From NCBI GenBank assembly GCA_963682055.1, contig OY821750.1, positions 27,598,402 to 27,662,401 on the forward strand: a DNA stretch of 64,000 nt. The letters are read 5' to 3'. The position numbers and the translations under genes were made by a program. Source of the DNA: Primula veris. Lineage: Eukaryota > Streptophyta > Magnoliopsida > Ericales > Primulaceae. This document shows positions 11,112 through 22,678 of the stretch, one piece after another; the first letter of the stretch is position 1, and every line of letters starts with the position of its first letter. The notes below the pieces were generated by a model. It was not told the DNA's origin. It did not search any database and was given only the letters and a program-made list of their open reading frames with translations.

Positions 11112-11124
11112 TTGGTATCAGAGC
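11112..11124 (+). promoter_or_regulatory. Primer-binding site, initiator tRNA-Met type
   Basis: TTGGTATCAGAGC follows the 5' LTR after one base. This is the standard copia primer-binding site complementary to the 3' end of initiator methionine tRNA. The same sequence follows the LTR of element 2 at 58734. Confidence 0.92.
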
Positions 11125-11169
11125 TTCACACTAGATCTTACTTAGTGTGGATCCTGTGTTCTAGTAACA

Positions 11170-14100
11170 ATGGACTTAATGAGGGAAGGAAAAGCTTTCA
11201 ACAAACCTCCATTGCTTGAAGGAGGAGTAAACTATGGAGTATGGAAAATCAGAATGAGGTCCTTCATCAAACAGCAGAATGAACATGCATGGAAAACTAT
11301 TATGTATGGATGGGAGGCTCCAACTACCATTGATAGTGAAGGAGAACTGGTTCTTATACCTGAAGACAGATGGTCTGCTGAAGAAGACAGAAAATCAAGT
11401 GCCAACTCAACAGCCATAAACTTGATTTTTGCTGGTGTAACACTCAGTGTATTCAGGTATATCTCTCATTGTGAAACAGCTAAAGAAGCATGGGATATTT
11501 TGCAAGTTACTTTTGAAGGAACCATTAAAGTAAAAGCTTTCAAACTTCAACAGTTAACTACCCAATTTGAAAACTTAAGAATGGAGGAAGATGAAAACAT
11601 TGAACAATTTAATGGTAGAATCTGCCACATTGCTCATCAAGCTGGAACCTTAGGTGAAAAATACAGTGATGCTAAACTTGTTAAGAAAACTCTTAGGTCA
11701 CTCCCAGAAAGGTTTGAAATTAAGGTTACAGCTATTGAAGAATCAACAGACTTAGATAATCTTAAACTTGAAGAACTCATATGAAATCTAAGTACTCATG
11801 AGCTAAAATTCTTCAAACATAAAAGACCAGAAAAGGGAATAGCATTTCAAGCTAAGAAATCTGAATCTAATGTCTGTGATAAAATGAGTGATGAAGAACA
11901 ACTAGCTTTCTTTGCAAAAAAGGTTTACAAGAAGTTTTATAAGAAAAAGGAGGATGATACTGGTTCATCTAAAAACTTTCAGAAAAGGGATAACCAGTTT
12001 AAGACAGAGTCTAGGTTTAACAATAACTCTACAGGAAAGTGGAATTCCAAAGAGAAGGATAACAAAGAATACAAGCCTAAAGAGATTCAGTGTAGAGAAT
12101 GTAGAGGTTTTGGTCATATTCAGGCTGAGTGTGCAAACACTTTAAAAAGAAACAAAAATGCTTATATAACCACTCATAGTGATAGTGATTCTGAGAGCAA
12201 CAGTGATGAAGAGGATGATTCTAATTTTGTTAATTTTATTGGAATAATCACTGAAAAAGAACCTACTTATGAAAGTGACTGTGAGCAGGTTTCAACCATA
12301 GTTACAACTGCTCTTGAAACCTATAGCAGTGATGAGGAAGAACCTTCTGATGAAAACATTACTAAGCAATACCTTGTTCTTTATGAAAAGTATAAATGTC
12401 TGAGTAAGCAAACCTTGATCATAAGCAAACTTAATGTTAATCTAAAGGATGAGGTTAAAAGTCTTACTGAGAAGCTTAAACTACAACTGGCTGAACTGAC
12501 TGAAACTAAAAAGATAATAAAACTGCTGAATGTTTCTGCTTCAGATAAATTAGATGACATGCTGTCATATTCTAGAGGCTCCAAAGATATCAGTGGTCTA
12601 GGTTACTATGGAGGTAAAAGTACAGGAAAAACTACTTTTATTGAAGTTGTTGCTAAAGCTAAAGCTAATGAGTTTGACAATAAGGTTAGAAGCTCAGTTG
12701 CAACCAGATTTGCAACCAGGAATAAAACTCAGGTTTTTGTAAAGAAGGTTGGAAGCTCAGTTATAACCAAAGTCGCAACCATGAATAAACTGAATAACTT
12801 TAGGGATAAAAATAACTTTAGGGTGAAGCTGTGTAATTTCTGTAAAAATCCTGGTCATTCTGAAATCCAGTGTTATTTAAAAAGAAACAGAAAGTATATT
12901 TCCCAGAAAACCTGGTTGGCTTCTGTCAATAAAAATTTGAAATGGGTTTGGAAAGTAAAAGAAAAAGCCACCTTAATTGCTAACAACAAAGCTATTATTA
13001 ATTCTTTGAATGCTGTTACTTCTAATGATTGGTATTTTGACAGTGGTTGCTCTAAGCACATGACAGGTACTGCAAGTCTCCTAAAAAATGTCACCACTCT
13101 TACAGGTAACACTGTTGTGTTTGGAGGTGAAGATATAGGTAAAATTGTTGGTAAAGGTACCTTAAACAAACCTGGAATGCCTAAAATTGAGGATGTTTTT
13201 CTTGTAGATGGTCTAAAAGCTAATCTTATTAGTATCAGTCAACTCTGTGATAACAAAATGATTGTTAAATTTGACAAAGAAAGGTGTCTAATTACTAATC
13301 TTAACAATGATTTAATCATGACTGGAGTTAGATCAACCAACAGCTGCTATGTGTTTGAAAAAGCTGAAAAAGAATTGCCTCAAAGTAGGTGTAATCAAGC
13401 CATTACTAATAATGTGGATATTTGGCATAAAAGGCTTGGGCATGTGAATTACAAAACCTTAGATAAGCTTGTTAACAAAGAATTGATAAGAGGAATTCCT
13501 AAAATTAGTGCTAAAACTCAAAGTGTCTGTGGTGATTCTGCTATAGGCAAACAAACCAAAAGTATTCACAAAAGTACAAGTCAGATCTACACTAAGAGAG
13601 TCCTAGAACTTCTTCATATTGACTTGATGGGACATATGCAAACTGCTAGTATAGGTGGTAAGAAGTACATTTTGGTAGTTGTAGATGATTTCTCTAGATA
13701 CTCTTGGGTAGTGTTCTTAAAAGATAAGTCTGAAACTTTTGAACTGTTCAAAACTCTCTGCTTAAAACTACAACTTGAAAAGGGTTCCACCAGTGGTAAT
13801 ATTGCTAGGATTAGAAGTGATCATGGAACTGAATTTGAAAACATCAAGTTTAGAGAATTCTGCAACTCCTTAGGTATAAGTCATGAGTTCTCTGCTCCTA
13901 AGACTCCACAGCAAAATGACATAGTTGAAAGGAAAAATAGAACCATTCAGGAAATGGCTAGAGTAATGCTTAACTCTAAGAAACTTGCCAACAGATTTTG
14001 GGCTGAAGCTGTTAATACTGCCTGTCATATAGTTAATAGAGTTTATATTACTAAAGGTACTTCCATGACAGCCTATGAAATATGGAAAGGTAGAAAACCA

Positions 14101-15970
14101 AATGTTAAGTATTTTCAAGTCTTTGGATGTGTTTGCTACATTCTCAGAGATATAGAGCATCTTGGTAAATTTGACTCTAAAAGTGATAAAGGGATTTTTC
14201 TTGGTTATGCTCAGAATAGTAGAGCATTTAGAGTCTTCAATCAAAGAACAAACTGTGTTATGGAATCTTACAATGTGTTATTTGATGACCTAAAAACTGT
14301 TGATGAGATTACAGGTGATGATGAATAGCCTGAGATTGCAGAAAAAGAGAAAGAAGAAACTCAACAAACAGGAAGTCCCAGAGTGGTTGGAAGTCCAGTT
14401 GCAACTGAGGTTACAACTGAGGTTGGAACCGCAGTTGAAACCCACAATGCTGCTGAGTCTGAAGAAGAAGAAGAAAGTTCTCATGTTCAGTCAACTAGCA
14501 GGCCTCGCTATGTAAGGACTCAGAAAAATCATTGTCTTGACAATGTCATAAGAGAAGTAACTTCAGGTATGAAAACCAGAGGTAAAAGAAATAATGTTGT
14601 TCACTTTGCCTGTTATATTTCTCAGTTAGAACCTAAGAATATAAAAGAAGCTCTAGAAGATAGTGAATGGATTTTAGCTATGCAGGATGAACTGTCTCAA
14701 TTTGAGAGAAATGATGTATGGACTTTAGTACCCAGACCTTCTAATAAAAATGTTATAGGGACTAAATGGATTTTTAGAAATAAAAGTGATGAGGATGGAG
14801 TGATTATCAGGAATAAAGCTAGGTTGGTAGCTCAGGGTTATACACAAATTGAGGGAATTGACTTTGATGAAACTTTTGCTCCTGTAGCTAGAATTGAATC
14901 CATTAGAATGCTATTATCTCTTGCATGTTTGTATGATTTTAAACTGTTTCAACTTGACATAAAGAGTGCTTTTCTTAATGGTCTGATTAATGAAGAGGTT
15001 TATGTCTGTCAACCTAAGGGATTTGAAGATCCTAACTTTCCTGAACATGTTTATTTGCTGAAAAAGGCCTTGTATGGTCTTAAGCAAGCTTCTAGAGCTT
15101 GGTATGATAGATTAACCAAGTTTTTGCTTGAAAAAGGTTTTAACAGAGGGGGAGTTGATAAAACTCTGTTTACAAAGAAAACTACAAAGGATATAATAGT
15201 TGCTCAAATATATGTTGATGAAATTGTTTTTGGCTCAACTTCTAATAAAAGGATAGAAGAATTCATTTCTGATATGAAGAATGAATTTGAAATGAGTGGT
15301 GGAGGTGAATTGACTTACTTTCTAGGATTGCAAGTTAAACAGAATGAGAAAGGGATTTTTCTATGTCAGAGTAAGTATGCAGACAATCTTGTTAAGAAGT
15401 TTGGTCTAAGTGAGAGTAAAGAAAAGAGAACTCCTATGAGTACTACCCTTAAACTGTCTAAAAATGATAAAGGAAAAAGTGTCTGTCCCAGTCTTTATAG
15501 ATCCATGATTGGAAGTTTGCTGTATTTAACTGCTAGTAGACCAGACCTTTGCTTAAGTGTAGGAGTTTGTGCCAGATATCAAGCAAATCCTTTAGAACCT
15601 CATCTTCTAGCTGTCAAAAGAATTCTAAGGTATGTAAAAGGAACACCTCATCTAGGCCTATGGTATTCTAAAGATACAAACCATTTTCTTAGTGGCTACT
15701 GTGATGCAGATTGGGCAGGAAACATAGATGATAGAAAGAGTACTTCTGGTGGTTGTTTTTATTTTGGAAACAACCTTGTTTCTTGGTTCAGTAAAAAGCA
15801 AAATTGCACATCTCTGTCTACTGCTGAAGCAGAATATGTTGTAGCTGGAAGGGGATGCAACTCACAGTGATGATGGTCTCTCTATAAGCAGTGAAGATGA
15901 GCATGAAGAGGTTGTAAGGGACAGACCCCTAAGAGAAAGACCACCCCAGTCAAACATTCCTAGGAACTAG
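11170..15970 (+). pseudogene. Copia gag-pol polyprotein of element 1, multiply broken
   Basis: One long frame from ATG 11170 encodes the following. Gag: UBN2-type domain, then CCHC knuckles at about 12091-12132 and 12832-12873. Protease: DSGCSKHMTG at 13039. Integrase: zinc domain, then the D,D,E core. Reverse transcriptase. Part of RNase H: CDADWAGN, STAEAEYV. Breaks are a TGA at 11782 (Gly205 in element 2), a TAG at 14326 (Gln in element 2) and loss of the RNase H end after about 15858. Missense damage is also clear. The integrase zinc domain has C-x2-S instead of C-x2-C (13537), the residue before the catalytic Glu region is Asp in QQND (Gly in element 2), and the RT catalytic box reads YVDE (15211-15222) instead of YVDD. 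After the junction, another frame gives an acidic, Ser-rich tail ending at 15970. Confidence 0.95.
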
Positions 15971-16370
15971 TTTGTCAAGGTTGTGACAAATAGGGGGAGT
16001 AAGAGAAAGTTTATTTGCTTCTGTTCTGTTTTCAGTTTGATGTTTAATGTTTAAGTTTCAAGACTTTATTCTGTTTCTTCCAGTTATGCTGTATTAAGAC
16101 AATTCTGTGCCTGTTTGGCTTTAATAATTCTGCAACCTCTTTCTGAAAAATATCTTGTTGAAGTATGATTGTCTTTGAACTTGGAACAGGTCTGAAAACC
16201 TACTGTGTGCTTATAAATTGTGCTTATATAATATGCCTGCAATTCTAACTTGCAGGGGGAGCTAAAACAGATACATCAAAAGTATTGATGCAATACAAAT
16301 GTTGTATTAAAATTGCAGGTGGATTTATGTGGTTTATAAACTTTAGTTGATTTGTCAAAACCAATGACAA

Positions 16371-16380
16371 AGGGGGAGAT
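16371..16380 (+). promoter_or_regulatory. Polypurine tract of element 1
   Basis: AAGGGGGAGAT directly precedes the 3' LTR, as expected for the plus-strand primer of copia elements. Similar purine tracts at about 15989 (AGGGGGAGTAAGAG) and 16255 (AGGGGGAGCTAAAA) may be internal duplicates. Confidence 0.8.
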
Positions 16381-17545
16381 TGTTAGGACCAGATTTCTGG
16401 TCTAAATATTGTTTATTGTCTATTGGTTTTCACTAAATAAATCCTAACTGTTGTTAAGAACTAAGACAGTAATGACAGGTTTCAAGTACCAGTTGCAACC
16501 TCAGTTGCAACCTACTAAGTCAGTAGTGAAAGTTTCAAGTACTAGTTGCAACCTCAGTTGCAACTACAGTTCCAACCTGCTGCTCAGCAGTATTCTGTCT
16601 ACTTCTGTAAATCTGCATAGCTGTTATTTATTAATTGTTAATTGTTCTATAGAATGCAGGATATATTCTCATATGATTCTAAAAGTTTAATATGCGTTTA
16701 TTGAGAATATCAAAGTGATAAGGAAAGATTTCCTAAAAGAAATAAAGAGATTAGTTATGTTTCCTTTACATTTATAATTCTATATCTCTATTCTTATACA
16801 AATCTTTATCACATGTTTCAATCTTTGTTCCTTATCAATTCAGTATGATATGTTTAAAGATTGAATACAATCAGGAGTTAATGTTTTACATGAATACTTA
16901 AAAGATATCTTTCCAATATATGATCTTTTTATATGCTTCCTAGTTATAGGAAAATACTAACTCCTGCAATCAAGCTGGTTATTAAACAGGTATCAACCAA
17001 GGATGATTGGAGTCAATCAATGCTGAAGTATCACGCAATGCATGGGAAGATTGAAGCCAATCAATAAAGTCAAAAACAATCAAAAGATATTGAAGAATAG
17101 AAGATTGTTTTTTACTTGCTTATATACTTGATAACTTAGCTTGTAAAAGTTTGTGTGTTCTAAATTATAAAGAACTCATTCTTGAGAGAATACACGTGAG
17201 ATTTTAAAAAGAAAACAATGGTGGGATGCCATTGATTTATAAGTGATAGTTATAGAGTAGGAGCAATATAGAGATAGGCAGAAAAACCTAGAGGGAGTCT
17301 AAGTGTTTTTCGTTAAAACTTGAGTCCTATATTGTAAGCTTTTTATAATATCATAATCTGGGTAAGTGCCCCGGAGACGTAGCCTAGTTAGGTGAACTCC
17401 GTTGTTAAATGTGCGTGTGATTTCATTTACGTACATTTAACTTTTTACAGTTCTGTCCATTTATACACTGGGTTCTAACTGTGGTTGCAACCTCACTTAG
17501 AACCTAACTGCAAAACTGCAACTAGAACAGCGGATAGGAATTTCA
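16381..17545 (+). repeat. 3' LTR of element 1 (full length)
   Basis: 1165 bp, TGTTAGGACC to GGAATTTCA. It keeps the 264 bp lost from the 5' LTR and has one extra TCAGTTGCAACC unit near 16494. Apart from these two differences the LTRs differ by only scattered substitutions. Confidence 0.93.
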
Positions 17546-20485
17546 ACACCCATTTTGTTGGGATTTATGAGGTCATAAATCACCGGTTATAAAGTACGGG
17601 TAGAATATGCATGTCATTAAATTGTTACAAGGTATCGGTAGTACGACGGACTGATTCTATTAATGTTGTCCAAAAGAAATTCAAAATTTACGTAAAATGT
17701 ATTGAATTTGAATTGTTCAATAAATTTCTTGGTTATACTCTTTTTGCGAGGAACTAGCTATCTGTTTGTCGTTTTTGGAACACGAAAAATGACTTATTTA
17801 AGCCTGAAAAAGAAGTTGGGTTCATATACCAGAATGAAAGGCTGGTCAGCCAAATGGAATTTAGCTTATTTGCAGAAAATTATATACGCAGTAATTAAAA
17901 TCTGCTGCAAACAAGGGTTAATGTTTTCACTTGAAGAATTCAAGAATGTTAGCTAAGTGAAGCTACAAAACCTATGAACTGTTAGATGATCTATACGTCA
18001 TCATTCGTCTAGCAAATTAGTGATTTCTTTTTTTTCCGGTAAGTTAAATCAGTGAAATTGAATGTATAAGCGTATGTTGTTTGAAGACCAAAACGTGATT
18101 CTCGATAGTTTCAACCTTTTATTCAGAACAAAACGAAGATCTTAATCTATGTTCCAGATTGTAATCATATTTACAGACTAAATCGTTTTTTTAAGAAAGT
18201 TATATTAAAGACGTAACTTTTTTAAGAATTCATCCGTGTAAAAAGTTGAAAATAAAGTTTATAAAGCTTAAAATAGAGATTTGAATCGTACTTTTCCATT
18301 TACAAGCACTCTTTTAAAAAAGCTGATTTAGTAAATCGGAGAAACCCCGACTCGGAATTCTAACAAAGTAATAAAACTAAAAATTGTTAGATCATAGATG
18401 GGTATATAGATAAAATATATATCCTGGTAGTAAATGCGATTTTCCTCTTTGTTGTAATCTTTAGACTGACATTAAATACATATTCCTAATTAAAATATCA
18501 GTATTCACGACGATCAACACATGTCATGATCAATTGATCATATGTGTGTGTGTATATATATTGACTTTGTAACGTTTTATATCATTTGAGAGCATACACA
18601 ACAATAATCTCTCTCTCTTTTTATTTGTGTCTGTGTCAAAAAATTCTACATAGGTAACATGAAAACGTTCACTTTTTAGTTTTTAGTTGAAATTATCTTT
18701 TTTTATCAAGTTTTTTTTAAAAATATATCAAGTTGTTTACTTGCTAAGATAGTTAGATCATAGATGTGTATATAGATAAACTGTCTTCATTGCATGTATG
18801 ATACATGTGTACGATTTGTTAGTTGTGTGATAAACTTTGAATTCTAACCAGATATCAAGTTGTAAAATAATTACAAGTTTTTTGAAAATCTTGGTCCTCG
18901 AGTCTTTCAGTTGCTTATATGTATATATCAAGTTACGAACTGTTAATTGTATATATGTTTCCCAAAATGAGTTTTCCTTCCTTTTTCTTAATAAAAAAAT
19001 ATACATTTGTGAACAGATTGAATAAAATTATTATTTTTGCATTTGATTTTGAATAATACGTACTCTTGCTTGGATCTAAATCATCCGAAGTGTTAATTAC
19101 ATCTACGTCTTATTTTTTATAAATATTTTTACTTTTGTTGAATGCCCGCTTTCCTTTACAGATTGAAAATTGAAATTTTACTACGCAAATTAAAACAGAT
19201 CAGTTTATTATGTTTAATTTATGCGTAGATGTCTATTTAGACCCTAAATGACTGCTTGCATGTTTTAAAAATTTTCTGAAACAAAAATAAGTTGAGAAAA
19301 CAGATTATCATCCATAGATCTATTAAATAAATTCGCTAAAAAAAATGTTCATTCACTTTAAATTAAGATCTCAAAACTTGCTGTGATGAATATCAAGATT
19401 GAGGTTATCACTTGCATGTTTGTTGGTAAAACTTGTTTCAGCATGCAAACAACTTTTGATAAGCAAAGTTTCTATATATGTACTTAGATATGATAAATTT
19501 GTGTTATGACGTTTCCTGAGGTTTAAACCAAGGTTTTTGGTCCGTAATTTGTATCTGAAAAACTATGTTAGCATGAGAGGATGACACATTTGAATCTTAG
19601 TTTTAGTTTGTAACTACATAAAAAGTGGTTAAGAAGCATGTTTTTGTCGTTTCCTAAACAAATACTTTTGAGAAAATAAAACTTTAATTTTCGCGCCAAA
19701 TGACGGAAGACATAGTCACAGCCCTCACCGATGATCAATGGTTGAGACTTAAATTCGTTAAGTTTTAGATAGTAAATGATTATTGCTTCGATCTCGAAAA
19801 CCCAGTTTTCTCTTTTCGGAAATTAACAATAATTAGTTTTAAAAGTAACAACCCTTATGGTCATGAAAAGATTTTGAAGTATATTAGATAGCCATCAACT
19901 CATTGTTCCCCTAACAGTTTGAGAAACTAAAAAATTTCTGAAATTACGTACAACCGAATATAATTTAATTAGTGTTATCTGGAAAATCATGGCGAGGATG
20001 TCGCAATTGAAACCAGAATTTTTTTTTAATAAACGCATAGTTCTAATTGAGTTCTGGAACAATTTTTACTTATCTGGCTTTCTCTTTATTTTTGATTTAA
20101 ATTTTTACTTATCTATGTTAACATATCCGACAACATAGACTTTTGTACCTAACTCAGAAAGATATTTCACCCTAACCAATTGTAACAAAAATGGGACGAT
20201 TTCACAGCAAATGAAGGTTAGCGGATAAAAATATCTGTTTGGTTTTTAAAGCAAGTGAAAAGGCTCAAAGTATTTGAAGGAAACAACGTTTTATAATTTA
20301 CATGTATAAAAACACAAGTTTTGGTTTGACTCTCTAAACCTAGGAACAAGGACGCACATTTGGCAGAGGGCAGAGAACAAACCTCTTATACTATGATTTT
20401 CTTATGAACATTTTAAGCTTTTTTTTTTTAGTATTAATGGGGAAAACCCAATTTTGTATTTATTTATATTGAGAAGAAATAAAAA

Positions 20486-20491
<6 letters not shown>
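17546..20491. other. No gene recognised
   Basis: An AT-rich stretch. An ORF at 17702-17956 (84 codons, basic) matches nothing I know. A short near-duplicate TTAGATCATAGATGTGTATA occurs at 18388 and 18752. A block at about 20310-20410 (AGGAACAAGGACGCACATTT and following) resembles 41055-41130. No LTR ends, poly(A) signals with target duplications, or conserved domains were seen. Confidence 0.5.

Positions 20492-20521
<30 letters not shown>
20492..20521 (+). repeat. Poly(G) tract, 30 nt
   Basis: An uninterrupted run of thirty G, followed by TGGTTGGGGGG. It is preceded by a poly(A)-rich stretch. Such runs are rare in AT-rich plant DNA, can form G-quadruplexes and are prone to length error in sequencing. 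Glycine/proline ORFs across it are artefacts. Confidence 0.95.
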
Positions 20522-20522
<1 letters not shown>

Positions 20523-20807
20523 GGTTGGGGGGTGAATCCACAAAAAGAAAAGCAAGTATGGAGAGTGTTGAAAATGAAATTACAAGGCTTAAATAGCAAA
20601 TTCAAAACTAGAACTGTAAAAATTAAAAAAAATATGTCATTTTGAAATCTCATGTGAACTTGGGGACTAGTGATATAAATTATAGAGTAAATCTAGCCCA
20701 CCCTTCACCTGGCTCACACAACTTTTTTTTGACCGTAAATACAGAGATAGAGAGAGAAAGCCACCTCCAAACCTATCGATCTCCATCATCTATTCTCTAA
20801 TTTTTTT

Positions 20808-21243
20808 CATGTCGATAACGAAGGTAGAGGATCTCCTTCCTCTCTAGGTCCACCATGCTTTTCAGTTGGACGGGGAAATCACTTATATTATTAGGGACCT
20901 TCAGATCTAACATGAAACCTAGATTTCCTAGTAGATCTGCAGCAGAATTGACTTCTCTCACCAGGAATTCACACTGATAAGTACCACTTTCATTAACTCT
21001 TTAATCTTGTTAATTGTATGTCGTATATTCCATGGACCATTCTAATCTGTCCTTAAGATATTGACCATGGTAAGAGAGTCAATCTCTATAACGACTTTGC
21101 TGTAATTAGTGATTTTGATTCCCATTAAAATAACATTAGCTTCTGCCTCTACACTTGAATTATTTTGACTAGGAGAGTAAAAAGATTTAACAAATTTACC
21201 TTCAGAGTCTCTAATAAGTCCACTTATACCACTGGTATTAGTG
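20808..21243 (-). pseudogene. RNase H domain (RVT_3) fragment of a LINE, frameshifted
   Basis: On the minus strand the frame reads SGISGLIRDSEGKFVKSF, then SSVEAEANVILMGIKI, then KVVIEIDSLTMVNIL. This is the plant non-LTR RNase H fold (G-I-I-R-D, catalytic E in EAEA, catalytic D in EIDS). A one-base loss then brings a stop (reading RTD-stop), and the downstream part continues in another frame (LEWSME to REVNSAADLLGNLGF to DLERKEILYLRYRHEKN). No reverse transcriptase is attached. It abuts the left end of the large inverted repeat at about 21245. Confidence 0.78.
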
Positions 21244-21393
21244 ATATTTTTTAACTTAGAACGTACACGCGGTGAAAAGGTGGGTAATTAAAACAAAATG
21301 GCAGCATTGATATTCTCAATTTGGTTACATAATTTCTGAGACCCTAAATATTAGGAAAGCAAAACATGTATAATCAATTAATCATCATTAAAC

Positions 21394-21833
21394 CACTGTT
21401 TTAAAAAGCTCGCAACGTTGTGCGATATAGTGGTTTTTGAAAGAAAAACGCAACGCTAAAACGCTATTTGGATGAAAAAAACGCTATTTACGCTATTTTC
21501 GCTATAGCGGGTGCAGTAAAAAAAAATAAAAATGAATGAAATTAAATTTTAATAAAATTATTGGAACTTAAAGAGAATCAAACCACAAAACTCTTGCAAA
21601 CAAAGTAAATACTCTATCATCTCAAGTATAATCATTTTATGATTATTAGTATAATTTTTTATATATATTTAGTTAATTTTTATTAGATGTTTTGAATTTA
21701 ATGCTATATTTATATGTATTTAGGCAAAAAAAAAAAAAAAACACTGCAAAGCGCTATGTAGCAACGCTATTTGCGCTTTTAGCGTTTCTTTCGAAAAAAC
21801 GCTACGGTAGCGATAACGCTATTTAAAACATTG
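21394..21833. mobile_element. hAT-like MITE, 440 bp
   Basis: Flanked by a perfect 8-bp target duplication CATTAAAC (21386-21393 and 21834-21841). Ends are CACTGTTTTAAA and the complement CAATGTTTTAAA. The interior is full of AACGCTATTT/GCGATAGCG-type inverted pieces. The site is empty in the right arm (near 26490) and in the third copy (near 39160), which proves insertion after the duplication. No ORF. Confidence 0.88.
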
Positions 21834-21996
21834 CATTAAACAGACACATAACACAGATGAATGCAACAATGCTAAATAATGATCAAAGTTAAAAAGAACC
21901 GTAAAGTGAAACAAGAACACAGTGAGAAAACAATTATCATCCAGAGAAGATATCTTTCTCGTTTTAAAAGGGTGATCTTTTTGAAAATCCAAGTTC

Positions 21997-22074
21997 TCAC
22001 CTTTCAATAATAGATACAAGTCTGAAGTACCTGACGGGAAAATTATTTTTTTCTCTCAACTTTGGTAGATCCAT
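21997..22074 (-). CDS. Small ORF downstream of a TATA box (left arm), possible first exon
   Basis: ATG at 22074 on the minus strand, context ACAAATGGAT, opens MDLPKLREKNNFPVRYF and stops after 25 codons. A TATA box (TATAAAAAG) lies about 55-60 bp upstream at 22127-22135. CAG|GTACTT within the ORF could be a splice donor, so this may be the 5' end of a gene rather than a complete peptide. Equivalents are at 26348 (stops after 10 codons) and 38933 (40 codons). Confidence 0.3.
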   Translation of the reverse strand: MDLPKLREKNNFPVRYFRLVSIIER

Positions 22075-22149
22075 TTGTCAAATACTGAAGGGCTTTGGGG
22101 ATGAAGGAGATGACAATTCGACCTCCCTTTTTATACTTGAAAAATTCTA

Positions 22150-22375
22150 TAGAATGCAAAATCTTACACGTAACGAGTTTTGACCAAAATGAATGCAATT
22201 TAATGCAAAATCATGTATATAACCGGCCAACGGTAATGAGATTTGACCACAATGAATCTAATATAATGCAAAATCATGTATTTCATAGAGCCAATGGTAA
22301 TGAGTTTTGGTCAAAATTAATTCAATATAATGCAAAATCATGTATTTCAACAAGCCAATGGTAATAAATTTATTT
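22150..22375. repeat. Tandem ~66-bp repeats upstream of the TATA box (left arm)
   Basis: Three to four units each contain AATGCAAAATCATGTAT, a (C)CAATGGTAATGAG block and TTTTGACCAAAATGAAT. The array sits directly upstream of the TATA-headed small ORF on the minus strand. Counterparts are at 26080-26270 and 38640-38845. Confidence 0.8.
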
Positions 22376-22678
22376 AAATTTACTAAAGAGAATATTACCT
22401 TCTACATTAGTTGATCATCTTCAACAGTCAACAAAGAAATAAATGGAATTTACGTTTACTCGCAATAGTGTGTAATGACTGATTTTATTTTTTTAAATAA
22501 AATAAAATTTGTTTTTAGCTACCCAACCAAGTAGGTTAGGGTTTTATAATGTCCTTAGCAAAGAAAGAGAAACAAATAGTAAAGAAAGATAAACAAATAA
22601 TGATAACATGATTTAAACAAATGAGATTGCTAGCAATCCATATACGATTGGCAATGTGTATAATGACTGATGTTGATA

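Larger units (their letters stand above)
10222..17545 (+). mobile_element. Ty1/copia retrotransposon, SIRE/Maximus-like, element 1 (defective)
   Basis: The structure is 5' LTR, primer-binding site, gag-pro-int-RT, remnant of a 3' ORF, polypurine tract and 3' LTR. It is flanked by a perfect 5-bp target duplication ACACC (10217-10221 and 17546-17550). SIRE-lineage assignment rests on the Gag (NYGVWKIRMRSF, two spaced CCHC knuckles) and the domain order PR-INT-RT-RNase H. The LTRs differ in length (889 and 1165 bp) because the 5' LTR has lost 264 bp and lacks one 12-bp repeat. The RNase H end and most of the region between pol and the 3' LTR are missing. Confidence 0.95.

Noticed and set aside
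11110..11130. tRNA-like sequence TTGGTATCAGAGC
   Set aside because: It is the retrotransposon primer-binding site complementary to a tRNA end, not a tRNA gene.
17702..17956. 84-codon ORF as a host gene
   Set aside because: No recognisable domain, promoter or conserved copy; length is compatible with chance in AT-rich DNA.
20402..20653. Poly-proline or poly-glycine ORFs
   Set aside because: They are translations of the poly(G) tract on either strand, not genes.
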